29,622 bases of DNA from positions 1 through 29,622 of the forward strand of contig CALEPT010000192.1 of the NCBI GenBank assembly GCA_937910385.1, given 5' to 3'. The first letter of the stretch is position 1. Every line of letters starts with the position of its first letter. This stretch comes from an uncultured Ruminococcus sp. (lineage in GTDB: Bacteria > Bacillota > Clostridia > Oscillospirales > Ruminococcaceae). Positions 1 through 7,945 of the stretch are shown here, in pieces. The position numbers were made by a program, and so were the translations under genes. The notes under the pieces were generated by a model. The model saw only the letters and a program-made list of their open reading frames with translations. It had not been told where the DNA came from and did no database searches.

Positions 1-2
1 AT

Positions 3-230
3 AACAAGTGGTGCTACTGGTATTGCTACGGCAAAAAGAAAAAAGGTGTTCACTGTGGTAATCAGAATTATTCTGACTACCACCTCCGCACCATTACCGC
101 TTATGTTCTCGGAACAGATACTTTTGACGAAACCCAATTCAACACTCTCATTGACCACATAGAGGTTGATAATGGCAACCTAATCTACCATTACAAGAAC
201 GGAGGGTCAAAAACATGGCACAGAATATAA
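3..230 (+). CDS. Large serine recombinase, C-terminal end (partial, runs off the window)
   Basis: An open frame enters from the left edge in frame 3 and ends with TAA at 228-230. About 75 residues are visible: a Cys/Lys-rich stretch (WCYWYC, GKKKKG, HCGNQ) resembling the end of a recombinase zinc ribbon, then a tail with FDETQFNTLIDHIEV and HYKNGG, which is how many Firmicute large serine recombinases (Recombinase / zinc-ribbon type) end. Only the non-catalytic C-terminus is present, so function rests on family resemblance and on the complete recombinase that follows. Its last 16 bp overlap the start of that gene, and the latter's ribosome binding site lies inside this frame, so the two are probably translated from one message. 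Seen: frame, stop, overlap. Inferred: recombinase identity. Confidence 0.7.
   Translation, partial: NKWCYWYCYGKKKKGVHCGNQNYSDYHLRTITAYVLGTDTFDETQFNTLIDHIEVDNGNLIYHYKNGGSKTWHRI
201..205 (+). promoter_or_regulatory. Ribosome binding site of the serine recombinase
   Basis: GGAGG lies 9 nt before ATG 215, inside the end of the preceding frame. It decides the start and implies translational coupling. Confidence 0.75.
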
Positions 231-1822
231 TCACGCCATCCAAGGAAAATGTAACGGTCATCATGCCGACGGTCAGCAGATTTACCGATATGCCCCTGAT
301 CTCCGCTTCCAAGCGAAAAGTCGCCGCATATGCTCGTGTTTCCACCGACCACGAGGAACAGCAGTCGTCTTATGAAGCACAGGTCGATTATTACACAAAC
401 TACATCAAAACGCATCCCGACTGGGAGTTCGCAGGGATATATGCCGATTCCGGTATTACAGGGTGCAATACGGCGAAGCGTCAGGGCTTTAAGTCTATGG
501 TCGCTGACGCATTAGCAGGCAAGATTGGTCTTATCATCACGAAGTCGGTTTCCCGTTTTGCCCGCAACACTGTGGACAGCCTGCAAACGATCAGAACACT
601 GAAGGAGCACGGCGTGGAGGTGTTCTTTGAAAAAGAGAACATCTGGACGTTCGATTCACGCGGAGAATTGTTAATAAGTTTGATGTCATCCATTGCGCAA
701 GAAGAAGCGCGCTCCATTTCAGAGAACTGCACATGGGGGCAGCGGAAGCGTTTTGCAGACGGCAAGGTCACAGTGCCGTTCAAGCGGTTCTTGGGATATG
801 ACAGAGGAGAGAACGGAGAGTTGGTAGTCAATGAAGAACAGGCGATTATTGTTCGCCGAATCTACGCGCTGTTCTTACAGGGCAAGACACCTTATGCGAT
901 TGCAAAAATTCTGACTGACTCTCATATTCCCACACCGGGCGGCAAAGAGAAGTGGGGGTCGAGGGTTGTTGAGAGTATCCTTACAAATGAGAAGTACAAG
1001 GGTGATGCGTTATTGCAAAAGGTGTTCACCACAGATTTTCTCACCAAGAAAAAGCGGAAGAACGAGGGGCAGGTGCCGCAATATTATGTAGCCGGAGATC
1101 ACCCTGCGATCATCGAGCCTGAAATTTTCGATCAGGTGCAGCTGATGATGGAGGTCAGAAAGCAAAATCTGGGGCAGACAAGCTCTGTGAGTATCTTCTC
1201 AGGGAAGATAGTGTGCGGCGACTGCGGCGGCTTTTACGGCTCGAAAGTGTGGCACAGCCGGGATAAATATAGGAGAGTGATCTGGCGGTGCAATAGGAAG
1301 TATACTAATAGTTGCAGATGTGAATCGCCGCATCTTACGGAGAATGAGATAATCACAGCTTTCTTAATCGCTTTCAATATCATTTTCACAGAGCGTGAGG
1401 AAGTGTTCAGAACGGTCGAGCAGGTCAAGGACGAAATGTATGATGCGACAGCTTTAACTGCACAGCAGGAAGCCCTGAAGTCCGAGCTTGATAAAATCAA
1501 CAACGCTGTCGAACGAATGATCGCCGAGAACGCTCGGAAAGTGCAGGATCAGGATGAGTACAATCGGAAGAGAGAAAGCATGGTTGAGCGGTATGATAAG
1601 GTGAAGGCGAATCTTGACAAGGTCAATGCAGCGCTGATTGAGGTATTGGCACGGAAGAACGCGGTCGAGCGTTTTCTGAAGGAACTGCGGGAGAGGGACG
1701 AGCCTGTTACCGAGTTTTCGGAGGAGCTTTGGCTGAATACGGTTGAGAACGTGAGGGTTGAGAGAGATGGGAGAGAGGGGCTGGTATTCGTTTTCAAGGA
1801 CGGGACGGAAGTGAGGGTGTAA
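215..1822 (+). CDS. Large serine recombinase (site-specific integrase/excisionase)
   Basis: A 535-residue large serine recombinase of normal length, which would cut and rejoin att sites through a 5'-phosphoserine intermediate. The resolvase domain spans roughly residues 33-185: the YARVSTD motif supplies the nucleophile Ser43, followed by YADSGITG near 76-83 and SVSRFARN near 110-117. A Recombinase (PF07508-like) domain follows at about 190-310, then a zinc ribbon beginning CGDC at residue 334 with further Cys in RCNRKY and CRC, and a charged coiled coil at about 400-480. The start is well supported: GGAGG at 201-205 lies about 9 nt before ATG 215. It overlaps the preceding recombinase and is followed by a hairpin terminator. 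All catalytic motifs look intact, so the protein may be active; its target site cannot be read from the window. Confidence 0.93.
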   Translation: MAQNIITPSKENVTVIMPTVSRFTDMPLISASKRKVAAYARVSTDHEEQQSSYEAQVDYYTNYIKTHPDWEFAGIYADSGITGCNTAKRQGFKSMVADALAGKIGLIITKSVSRFARNTVDSLQTIRTLKEHGVEVFFEKENIWTFDSRGELLISLMSSIAQEEARSISENCTWGQRKRFADGKVTVPFKRFLGYDRGENGELVVNEEQAIIVRRIYALFLQGKTPYAIAKILTDSHIPTPGGKEKWGSRVVESILTNEKYKGDALLQKVFTTDFLTKKKRKNEGQVPQYYVAGDHPAIIEPEIFDQVQLMMEVRKQNLGQTSSVSIFSGKIVCGDCGGFYGSKVWHSRDKYRRVIWRCNRKYTNSCRCESPHLTENEIITAFLIAFNIIFTEREEVFRTVEQVKDEMYDATALTAQQEALKSELDKINNAVERMIAENARKVQDQDEYNRKRESMVERYDKVKANLDKVNAALIEVLARKNAVERFLKELRERDEPVTEFSEELWLNTVENVRVERDGREGLVFVFKDGTEVRV

Positions 1823-1833
1823 GAAAGATTAGT

Positions 1834-1897
1834 AAGGGGCTGCGGCTACCAGAGTGATTCACTGTGATTCACTTTGATAGTTGCAGCCCCTTATTTT
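1834..1897 (+). terminator. Rho-independent terminator after the recombinase
   Basis: AAGGGGCTGC (1834-1843) pairs perfectly with GCAGCCCCTT (1883-1892), followed by a T-rich tail (ATTTTTT). The loop holds a short direct repeat, GTGATTCACT twice. It separates the recombinase transcript from the dockerin gene's own promoter. Confidence 0.8.
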
Positions 1898-1911
1898 TTA
1901 TCTCGCACATA

Positions 1912-1940
1912 TTGACTTTACGGCGATATCGTGATATACT
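1912..1940 (+). promoter_or_regulatory. Promoter of the dockerin cargo gene
   Basis: TTGACT (1912-1917) and TATACT (1935-1940) are separated by 17 bp, with a TG one base before the -10 (extended -10). This is a near-consensus sigma-A-type promoter about 80 bp before the start codon, so the dockerin gene is expressed independently of the recombinase. Confidence 0.75.
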
Positions 1941-2007
1941 GACATTAGAATAGGGTTGTTGTACCCTGATATGGAACGTGAACATTAATAATGCTGATTT
2001 TATCAAT

Positions 2008-2014
2008 AAGGAGG
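2008..2014 (+). promoter_or_regulatory. Ribosome binding site of the dockerin cargo gene
   Basis: AAGGAGG sits 7 nt before ATG 2022 and fixes the start, giving a clean signal peptide. Confidence 0.8.
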
Positions 2015-2021
2015 TATAGTC

Positions 2022-4187
2022 ATGAAACATTTTACATCTAAGCTAAGTGCAGTGTTTTTGAGTGCGTGCATGGTTTTGCCTGTGCTTTCAAACGGTGCAA
2101 CTGTCAGCTACAACAATACTGCTATTGCTGCCGAAACAGCAGATTCCGCCATTAAGTTTGATAATGAGGATCGGTTCTTCGTTTATGTCGGCACTTACGG
2201 TGGGAACATTCCACAATTTCGCTATATCTATCCGAAATCGGATGGCTCATACACAGCGGATAAGGTGCTGTGGGAAGATGCGCCGACTGACCTCTCCTAT
2301 GGAGATGTCTACGTTGCTGAAGGCGATGTTTCGTTGACGCAAGTATATCCTGTGCCAGAGGATTTTGCCAACGCACACGTATATTTCTATACGCTTGATG
2401 ACGGTTCGGTATTGAATAAGGCTGGTAACTGTGCAGATCTTATGGAGACGAAGGATTTAACAGTGACAAACAAAACCTATGATGGTTCATCCCACTGGAC
2501 TGTAAGCTATGTCGATACTGATGGTGTAAGCTATTCCTATGGTTTAAGCACATTCGGTTCTAATCTGTTTGTAAATCCGCTTGATTGTGAGAGACATGAT
2601 GTTTACACCTTTGCAATGTATAACGACTATAATGCTGTGCCGCTTTGCAAAAGTAACTCTACAGCAAGCGAACTGTACTTCAACACTTTGGAGGAGTATC
2701 TCCCGGTTAATATTGGTTTAAATGCTGGAATAGAAATTGCTGGATACAATGACGATAAATTCTACGAGATTGGTGATTCTCCTATTGAATTTGCCATTGA
2801 CAATGAGCAGATTGCAAAAATTGTTAGCGTACAGGGATTAATAGTAAATGTTATGGGCGTTTCTACAGGCGAAACAATGCTCAATGCAAAAACTCCGGAC
2901 GGAAGAACAGCATCTATAAAAGTTGTTGTATCTGAAGTGCCATCCACATCCACAACAGCAGTGTGGAATCATGATACAACAACCACAACCACATCTGGCA
3001 GCTATGGAATCGGTGTGAGCCAGTTACCGGATAAGACTGTCTATCACATCGGAGAAGAACTCGATCTGACTGGCTTGCGGCTGAACGGCAGTTATACCGA
3101 AGGTGACCTTGTTGCTTGCATCATGGACGAAGACTATCGAAACGTACCGATCACAGTCGATGCCTCTGAGTTTGACAATACGAAAGCCGGAACATACCCT
3201 ATCTATGTGATGTATGGCGATGCGAAGGATTCGTTCACGGTGAATGTGTTGGATGATCTTCCCGCAGGTGCAACAAGAGTTACGCTGTTCGACAAAGATA
3301 CTGGTGAGCTGATTCCGAATGAATTGTTGGAAGCTAACCCTTTCAAGTTCCATGCAGACATTGTATATACGCCGAATCTGTTTTCAACTGTCGGTTCCTA
3401 TGGAATAGCAGACTATGCTGTTACCACGAATGAATCCATTCTGGATGAATGCTATCTCTGTCCGGAATTATCCTCACTTGCGATGGCGTACAAGAAAGCT
3501 GATACATTTAATATCACTACAGAAGAGCAGCCTGAAATCACATATTATGATAACGGCTCGATGGATCTTGTATTCAAGCTGAAATTCACCCCCACAGGTG
3601 ATGTCAACGATGACGGCGAATTCAATGTTGCCGATGTGGTTCTGCTACAAAAGTGGCTGCTTGCCGTTCCCGACACGCATCTTGCAAACTGGAAAGCGGC
3701 TGATTTCTGCAATGACAATAAGCTGAATGTCTTTGACCTGTGTCTGATGAAGAAAGCTTTGCTTGAACAAAATGATAACCACAGTTCGATAGTATTACGA
3801 TGTGAGGGAGAAAGAATCGGAGCGTCCGCTGAAAAAGGCTGGTACAGTACAGAGTATGGCCATTTAATTGAGTATGCACAAATAAAGGACAATCCCGATA
3901 TAGTGAGTCTGATTGAAAAATTGCTTTCTAAAACAGATGAACTTGAAGCCACGCAAATGGTTGACTGGAATTTTGGCATCGCTGATTATGGAGAGGATTA
4001 TCTTTATCTGCCTTATTCAACTTACAGAAACGGTCATGATGTTTTAGGTCGAATCCTGTTATGCAAGTTCGGTGGTGAATGCGGTTGGCTTGATGATGCA
4101 GATGTTCAATCGCTTGTCACATTACTGATCGAGAATGGGTATTATGCAGATAAAAGCTCATTTGAATTCTATCTTGAAAATCAATAA
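2022..4187 (+). CDS. Secreted dockerin protein with Ig-like domains, carried between recombinase genes
   Basis: A 721-residue secreted protein. Start ATG 2022 has AAGGAGG at 2008-2014. A signal peptide covers about residues 1-37. Residues ~45-225 form an unrecognised domain; ~225-305 resemble a BIG2 Ig-like domain (ending TASIKVVVSE); ~306-327 are a short Thr-rich linker; ~328-411 look like a bacterial Ig-like domain of the LDLTGLRL...DNTKAGTYPI type; ~412-525 are unassigned. A type I dockerin occupies about 526-583, with Ca-loops GDVNDDGEFN and FCNDNKLNVFDL, each followed by an F-helix. An unusual ~135-residue tail of unknown fold follows the dockerin. No catalytic domain is recognised, so it may be a structural or binding subunit of the cellulosome. 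It lies between recombinase genes with its own promoter and flanking hairpins, which suggests cargo of a mobile element. Its dockerin type differs from those at 10331-25217. Confidence 0.88.
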   Translation: MKHFTSKLSAVFLSACMVLPVLSNGATVSYNNTAIAAETADSAIKFDNEDRFFVYVGTYGGNIPQFRYIYPKSDGSYTADKVLWEDAPTDLSYGDVYVAEGDVSLTQVYPVPEDFANAHVYFYTLDDGSVLNKAGNCADLMETKDLTVTNKTYDGSSHWTVSYVDTDGVSYSYGLSTFGSNLFVNPLDCERHDVYTFAMYNDYNAVPLCKSNSTASELYFNTLEEYLPVNIGLNAGIEIAGYNDDKFYEIGDSPIEFAIDNEQIAKIVSVQGLIVNVMGVSTGETMLNAKTPDGRTASIKVVVSEVPSTSTTAVWNHDTTTTTTSGSYGIGVSQLPDKTVYHIGEELDLTGLRLNGSYTEGDLVACIMDEDYRNVPITVDASEFDNTKAGTYPIYVMYGDAKDSFTVNVLDDLPAGATRVTLFDKDTGELIPNELLEANPFKFHADIVYTPNLFSTVGSYGIADYAVTTNESILDECYLCPELSSLAMAYKKADTFNITTEEQPEITYYDNGSMDLVFKLKFTPTGDVNDDGEFNVADVVLLQKWLLAVPDTHLANWKAADFCNDNKLNVFDLCLMKKALLEQNDNHSSIVLRCEGERIGASAEKGWYSTEYGHLIEYAQIKDNPDIVSLIEKLLSKTDELEATQMVDWNFGIADYGEDYLYLPYSTYRNGHDVLGRILLCKFGGECGWLDDADVQSLVTLLIENGYYADKSSFEFYLENQ

Positions 4188-4248
4188 AATCAATGGAGAC
4201 AAATCAGATGAAGCCACACCTGTGGGCGTGATCTTGATTTGAAATACA

Positions 4249-4297
4249 GGCTGCGGCAAGACACTGTGAAGATAATCACAGAGTCTCTGCTGCAGCC
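4249..4297 (+). terminator. Hairpin after the dockerin cargo gene, probable terminator
   Basis: GGCTGC (4249-4254) pairs with GCAGCC (4292-4297), and inside it CTGTG (4264-4268) pairs with CACAG (4277-4281). The following sequence is pyrimidine-rich but lacks a clean T run, so termination is likely rather than certain. Confidence 0.5.
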
Positions 4298-4359
4298 GCT
4301 TTCATTATCCCCCTTCTTCATAATAACTCGCCATTTCCCAAAAACGCCATTAGCGGTAC

Positions 4360-4375
4360 TACATTTGAAAATGTA
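4360..4375. repeat. Palindrome centred on GA
   Basis: TACATTT and AAATGTA flank a central GA dinucleotide, within the larger frame GTAC...GTAC. Large serine recombinases cut at a central dinucleotide flanked by imperfect inverted repeats, and GA is used by TndX/Ccr-type enzymes. It is therefore a possible attachment-site relic, but it could equally be an operator; there is no direct proof. Confidence 0.3.
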
Positions 4376-4449
4376 CAGTTTTTAAGCGAAAATCCCCCTC
4401 TCCAAAAATCCCGATTCTACGTGTTTTCTCCTGTTTTTGAACCCACCTG

Positions 4450-4483
4450 AGAGAAGTTTCGAGGAGTACAAAGAGAAGTTTCG
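4450..4483 (+). repeat. Direct repeat, 12 bp twice
   Basis: AGAGAAGTTTCG occurs at 4450-4461 and again at 4472-4483, a 22-bp period, just upstream of the breakpoint where recombinase homology starts. Function unknown. Confidence 0.5.
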
Positions 4484-4510
4484 GATTGTATCAAAATATG
4501 GTAGCAGTAG

Positions 4511-5959
4511 GACGATGGTGTAAGCGGAACTACCTTCGAGCGTGACGGCTTCAAGGCGATGCTCAGGGATATAGAGAACGGTATTGTCGGGACGGTCATA
4601 GTTAAGGATATGTCGAGATTCGGCAGAAATTATCTAATGGTCGGACAGTATCTTGAACTTGTATTTCCCGAATACGGAGTACGCTTTATTGCGATAAGCG
4701 ACAATGTGGACTCTGCCGAGGGTATGAGCGATATGATACCTTTCAGCAATATCATGAACGAGTGGTATGCAAGGGATATTTCACGAAAAGAGAGGGCTGT
4801 CATTCAGAACCGAGGCAACAACGGCGGACGTACAACCAATTTGGCTGTTTACGGCTATCGAAAAGACCCGAATGATAAGACAAAATGGCTGGTCGATGAG
4901 ACAGCAGCCATTATCGTGAAACGCATTTTTGATATGTATGTAAATGGCACAGGCATTCTTGAAATATCCCGAGTGCTTACAGCAGAGAAAATCCCAAGAC
5001 CAACAGCACATATGAAATACAAAACAGGTGTCAGGTGTGATGACTTTGAAGAATACTTCTGGCATCCTTCGTCCGTGAGAAACATTCTCAGGAGACAGGA
5101 ATACTGCGGTGATACAGTGAATTTCCGCACAACAAGGTTATCCTATAAGTCACACAAAATCGTCTGGAATCCCAAGGAGAAGCTCAGAATATTTGAAAAT
5201 ACACATGAAGCTATCATTTCAAGGGAAGTCTACGAACGTGCGCAGGAAATGCTCGGTGAACCGAGAAAAGTTCCAAAAACGGGTGAACGTGCATTGTACT
5301 ATGATTATCTTTATTGCGAAGAATGCAAACATACGATGCGCATTAGAAACCGTGCAGCGAACGCTGACCAAAAATCCTATTTCTGTACTTTGGCACATAA
5401 AAAAAGAGGAGCCTGTGATCTGCACAACATAGCCGAAGTCGTTTTGAACGACTATGTTATGGAGCAGATCAACAAGCTCCTGGTATTTGCCAAGACCGAC
5501 AGGAACGGCTTTGAAAAGATGATGAAAGACAAGTGTGACGGCAGTATCCTTGCGGAGTCGGAAACTACGGAAGCGAGGATTGAGCAGATCAAAGCACGCC
5601 TTTCGGAAATTGATGTGTATGTCCAGGGATTGTTTGAGTCGAAGATCAGAGGTGAGATAGACGGTGATATGTTCTGTACGTTCTCCGAAAAGTATCGTAC
5701 CGAGAAGTCCGAACTCAACACTGAGCTTGAAAAATTGTTCCTGACATTACAGAACATCAAGAAAAAGACAAGCAAGGGTGCAGTGTTAGGAACAAACGTT
5801 AACAAGTACGACACAATTTCAGAGGTCACTTCTGAGGTTCTCAGAGATTTTATTGAACATATCGAAGTCGGTGAATACACGGGAGAGAGAAAATTCCGCA
5901 AAAAAGTGCGTAAAATCCGCATTTTCTTCATCGGCATCGGTGAGGTTCACTTCGATTAG
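4511..5959 (+). pseudogene. Serine recombinase lacking its catalytic N-terminus
   Basis: The frame reads DDGVSGTTFERDGF from 4511, the segment that normally follows the first ~65-75 residues of a resolvase domain, but a TAG codon stands directly before it. The N-terminal strand with the catalytic Ser is absent. What remains is otherwise well kept: VKDMSRFGRNY, the Recombinase domain with GYRKDPND, a zinc ribbon (CEECKH and later CTLAHKKRGAC), a coiled coil near 5550-5760, and a DUF4368-like end (KVRKIRIFFIGIGEV). The first in-frame ATG (4559) has no convincing ribosome binding site. Family members of this type are usually over 500 residues, against 466 from ATG 4559. It is most likely a non-functional remnant left by recombination; an inhibitory or DNA-binding-only product is possible but unsupported. 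It is the third recombinase in the array. Confidence 0.85.
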
Positions 5960-6069
5960 AGTTTGTTCCCTATTGACATTACAAGTAGTATTTGTGACAG
6001 GTATATCAGAAATACTATGGCTTAATACTTCTATATCAGCATTGCCCGAAAGCAACAGCTCTTATCTGT

Positions 6070-6606
6070 TCACACCTTAGTTCCGACCACATAGGCTTCT
6101 TGCAGTTTAGCATTTCCGCTGATCTCACCAATATCCGTAACACCGCCGCAGAACAGAGTACCGACCAGCTTCGCCTTTTCAAAGCAGTCCACCCAGCCCT
6201 CTATGCCTGAGAACGCTCTTTGTGGAACATAGTCCTCATCTTCTGCTGCCGTTGCAAGTGCATACACCTCACGGAAACGATAATCAGACACAAACAGCGG
6301 ATTTGCTCTGTCAAGCATTGTTTTCAGCGCACCACTCATTTCATAGTAATAGATCGGAGTTGCAAACACAAGCACATCGGCATGGAGCATCTTCTCACGG
6401 ACAGTATCGGCATCATCGCGCATGAAACATCGCTTTGTCTTTTGACAGACAAAACAGCCTATACAGAATTTGATCTCCTTGTCACGCAGAGATACGATCT
6501 CTACCTCATGACCTGCCGACTTTGCTCCGTCTGCAAAAGAAACTGCAAGCTGTTCGGAATTTGCGTTTTTTCGCAAACTTGACGAAATAACAAGCACTTT
6601 TTTCAT
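6070..6606 (-). CDS. NAD(P)H-dependent FMN reductase / iron-sulfur flavoprotein family
   Basis: A 178-residue flavodoxin-like reductase. The N-terminus VLVISSSLRKNANSEQLA is the phosphate-binding loop of the NADPH-dependent FMN reductase family, and FATPIYYYEMSGALKTMLDR is its second FMN contact. Residues 48-60 hold Cys48, Cys51, Cys54 and Cys60, i.e. C-x2-C-x2-C-x5-C, the compact motif that binds a 4Fe-4S cluster in archaeal/clostridial iron-sulfur flavoproteins (Isf). The likely role is cytoplasmic two-electron reduction, perhaps of quinones or other electrophiles; the substrate is unknown. GGGAGG stands about 7 nt before ATG 6606. It is the last gene of the operon starting at 9182, 18 nt after the lipoprotein gene, under likely LysR control. 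Confidence 0.85.
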   Translation of the reverse strand: MKKVLVISSSLRKNANSEQLAVSFADGAKSAGHEVEIVSLRDKEIKFCIGCFVCQKTKRCFMRDDADTVREKMLHADVLVFATPIYYYEMSGALKTMLDRANPLFVSDYRFREVYALATAAEDEDYVPQRAFSGIEGWVDCFEKAKLVGTLFCGGVTDIGEISGNAKLQEAYVVGTKV

Positions 6607-6624
6607 GATAGTCCTCCCGTTATT

Positions 6625-7368
6625 TTAAATTTGCATAGCACTGCTTTCAGAGATGTTTTTCAATACTTCACGTCTCATCATACATAGGTCAAAAACGTCC
6701 CAACGGGCATCTCCGTTCAGATCATAGAGCTTTCCTGTAAGATCCTCCACTGTCGGCTTTGCAAGCAGAAAATCCTGTAAATTCTGCACATCTTGAACGG
6801 TGTACGCTGTTTTTGATATGCCTTCTATCTGAAAACTGACGGATATACTCCCTGTTCCAAGAGTATCAGCAAGCCCTGATGTATCATCAATATGCCCGAT
6901 CTTCGTATATGTGTATGAAGTATCAAAGCTCTCATAGAACACCACAAGACAGCTATCACCGTAGAGCATAATATCGCCCTCGTTAATATGCCCGACCTTT
7001 TCGGGAGCAGAAGGCAGAGCTGTATCGAGATAATAATACTTCTCGTTGCCGTTCAGCTCGGACATATCAAGTGTTAAGGGCAGCATTCCTGTCAGAGCCG
7101 TGACAGTATCATTGCTTTCCAAAGTGATCGAGAATTGCCTGTCTCCTACAACTATCTGCATACCGTCAGCCTTCTTTTCCCATTGTTGTTCGGCAGTTGC
7201 TGCCTCCGGCTGAACAGACGGGACGAAAAAATTGCTGCTATCACTTTGGATAATGACAGACGAGCTATCACTTTGAACCGTCACAGCCAAACTGTCCTCG
7301 GAGTAGCTGCCGCAGGCAGTAAGCATCGAAAAAGAAGTAATTACCGCTAAAAATCTTGTTTTAATCAT
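6625..7368 (-). CDS. Lipoprotein with cyclophilin-like domain and C-terminal dockerin-like segment
   Basis: A 247-residue predicted lipoprotein with lipobox LTAC and acylated Cys19. A Ser-rich spacer with an imperfect repeat (VQSDSSS / IQSDSS) leads to a cyclophilin-like domain at about 68-180 (PF18050-type: LPLTLDMSELNGNEKYYYL, GDIMLYG, CLVVFY, YTKIGHIDD). The last ~55 residues look like a dockerin: the second repeat has a full Ca-loop, D216-x-N218-x-D220 ... D224 ... D227, followed by DLCMMRREVL. The first repeat keeps the helix (VQDVQNLQDFLL) but has lost its GDxNxDG loop. A membrane-lipid-anchored dockerin is unusual, since dockerins normally sit on free enzymes. It overlaps the end of the acetyltransferase gene by 8 nt, so they are probably coupled. 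The cyclophilin-like assignment is confident, the function unknown; the dockerin half may be decaying or single-loop. Confidence 0.85.
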   Translation of the reverse strand: MIKTRFLAVITSFSMLTACGSYSEDSLAVTVQSDSSSVIIQSDSSNFFVPSVQPEAATAEQQWEKKADGMQIVVGDRQFSITLESNDTVTALTGMLPLTLDMSELNGNEKYYYLDTALPSAPEKVGHINEGDIMLYGDSCLVVFYESFDTSYTYTKIGHIDDTSGLADTLGTGSISVSFQIEGISKTAYTVQDVQNLQDFLLAKPTVEDLTGKLYDLNGDARWDVFDLCMMRREVLKNISESSAMQI

Positions 7369-7924
7369 AAATGCTCCTCACCACCCTTGCAGGGCTGCCA
7401 ATCGCTATCATATTTTCGGGAATATCCTTTGTGACCACCGAGCCTGCGCCGATGATCGCATTATCACCGATCGTCACACCCGAAAGGATCGTCGAGTTAG
7501 AGCCTATCCAAACATTTTTGCCGATGTGAATGGGCTTCGGTATCAGGTCATGGCGCTCTTCGGGCAGAAGTCCGTGATTCAGCGTTGCAAGCAACGTGTT
7601 ATGTCCTATCAGCGCCTTGTCACCTATATAGATACCGCCTTGATCCTGAAATTTACAGCCTGCATTGATGAACACACCCTTGCCGAGATGAATGTTCTTA
7701 CCGCAGTCAGTATAAAAGGGCGGAAACAGCCCGACTTCAACAGGCTCACCGACAAGCTCCGACATAAGAGCGTTTATCTCGTCGGGGGTATGATAGCAGT
7801 TGTTGATTTCCATTGTGATACGGATAGCCTCCTGACTCAGCTTGTGCATGACCTTATGCACACCGCACTCTGCCGTGACCTGCTTACCGCTGTTCATATA
7901 CGCAAGAAATTCCTCTGTTGTCAT
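7361..7924 (-). CDS. Sugar O-acetyltransferase, hexapeptide-repeat (LacA/Maa/NodL type)
   Basis: A 187-residue acetyl-CoA-dependent acyltransferase. The N-terminal helices (MTTEEFLAYMNSGK...) match the Maa/LacA cap. A left-handed beta-helix follows with hexapeptide turns such as IHLGKGVFINAGC, IYIGDKALIG, IHIGKNVWIGSNSTIL and VTIGDNAIIGAGSVV. The conserved NHG/RHD segment in the middle carries the likely catalytic His. Such enzymes acetylate free sugars or thiol/amine acceptors in the cytoplasm; the substrate is not readable here. The start at 7924 is preferred over the in-frame ATG at 7939, because GGAGG at 7932-7936 lies 7 nt before it and would be inside the coding region of the longer form. 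It is third in the LysR-divergent operon, 21 nt after the hydrolase gene. Confidence 0.9.
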   Translation of the reverse strand: MTTEEFLAYMNSGKQVTAECGVHKVMHKLSQEAIRITMEINNCYHTPDEINALMSELVGEPVEVGLFPPFYTDCGKNIHLGKGVFINAGCKFQDQGGIYIGDKALIGHNTLLATLNHGLLPEERHDLIPKPIHIGKNVWIGSNSTILSGVTIGDNAIIGAGSVVTKDIPENMIAIGSPARVVRSIYD

Positions 7925-7945
7925 CGCTGTTTCCTCCATGTGGGC

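Larger units (their letters stand above)
4188..4510. other. Intergenic stretch between the dockerin gene and the truncated recombinase
   Basis: No gene is visible. It holds a hairpin right after the dockerin gene (4249-4297), a palindrome TACATTT-GA-AAATGTA at 4360-4375, and a direct repeat AGAGAAGTTTCG at 4450-4461 and 4472-4483. A recombinase N-terminus (YxRxSxD motif) was looked for in all forward frames and not found. Recombinase homology begins abruptly at about 4511. Confidence 0.6.

Noticed and set aside
5960..6069. Possible in-frame continuation of the truncated recombinase after its stop
   Set aside because: The stop at 5957-5959 follows a normal DUF4368-like ending; the later in-frame codons end again within about 20 residues and resemble no family ending, so I treat it as non-coding.
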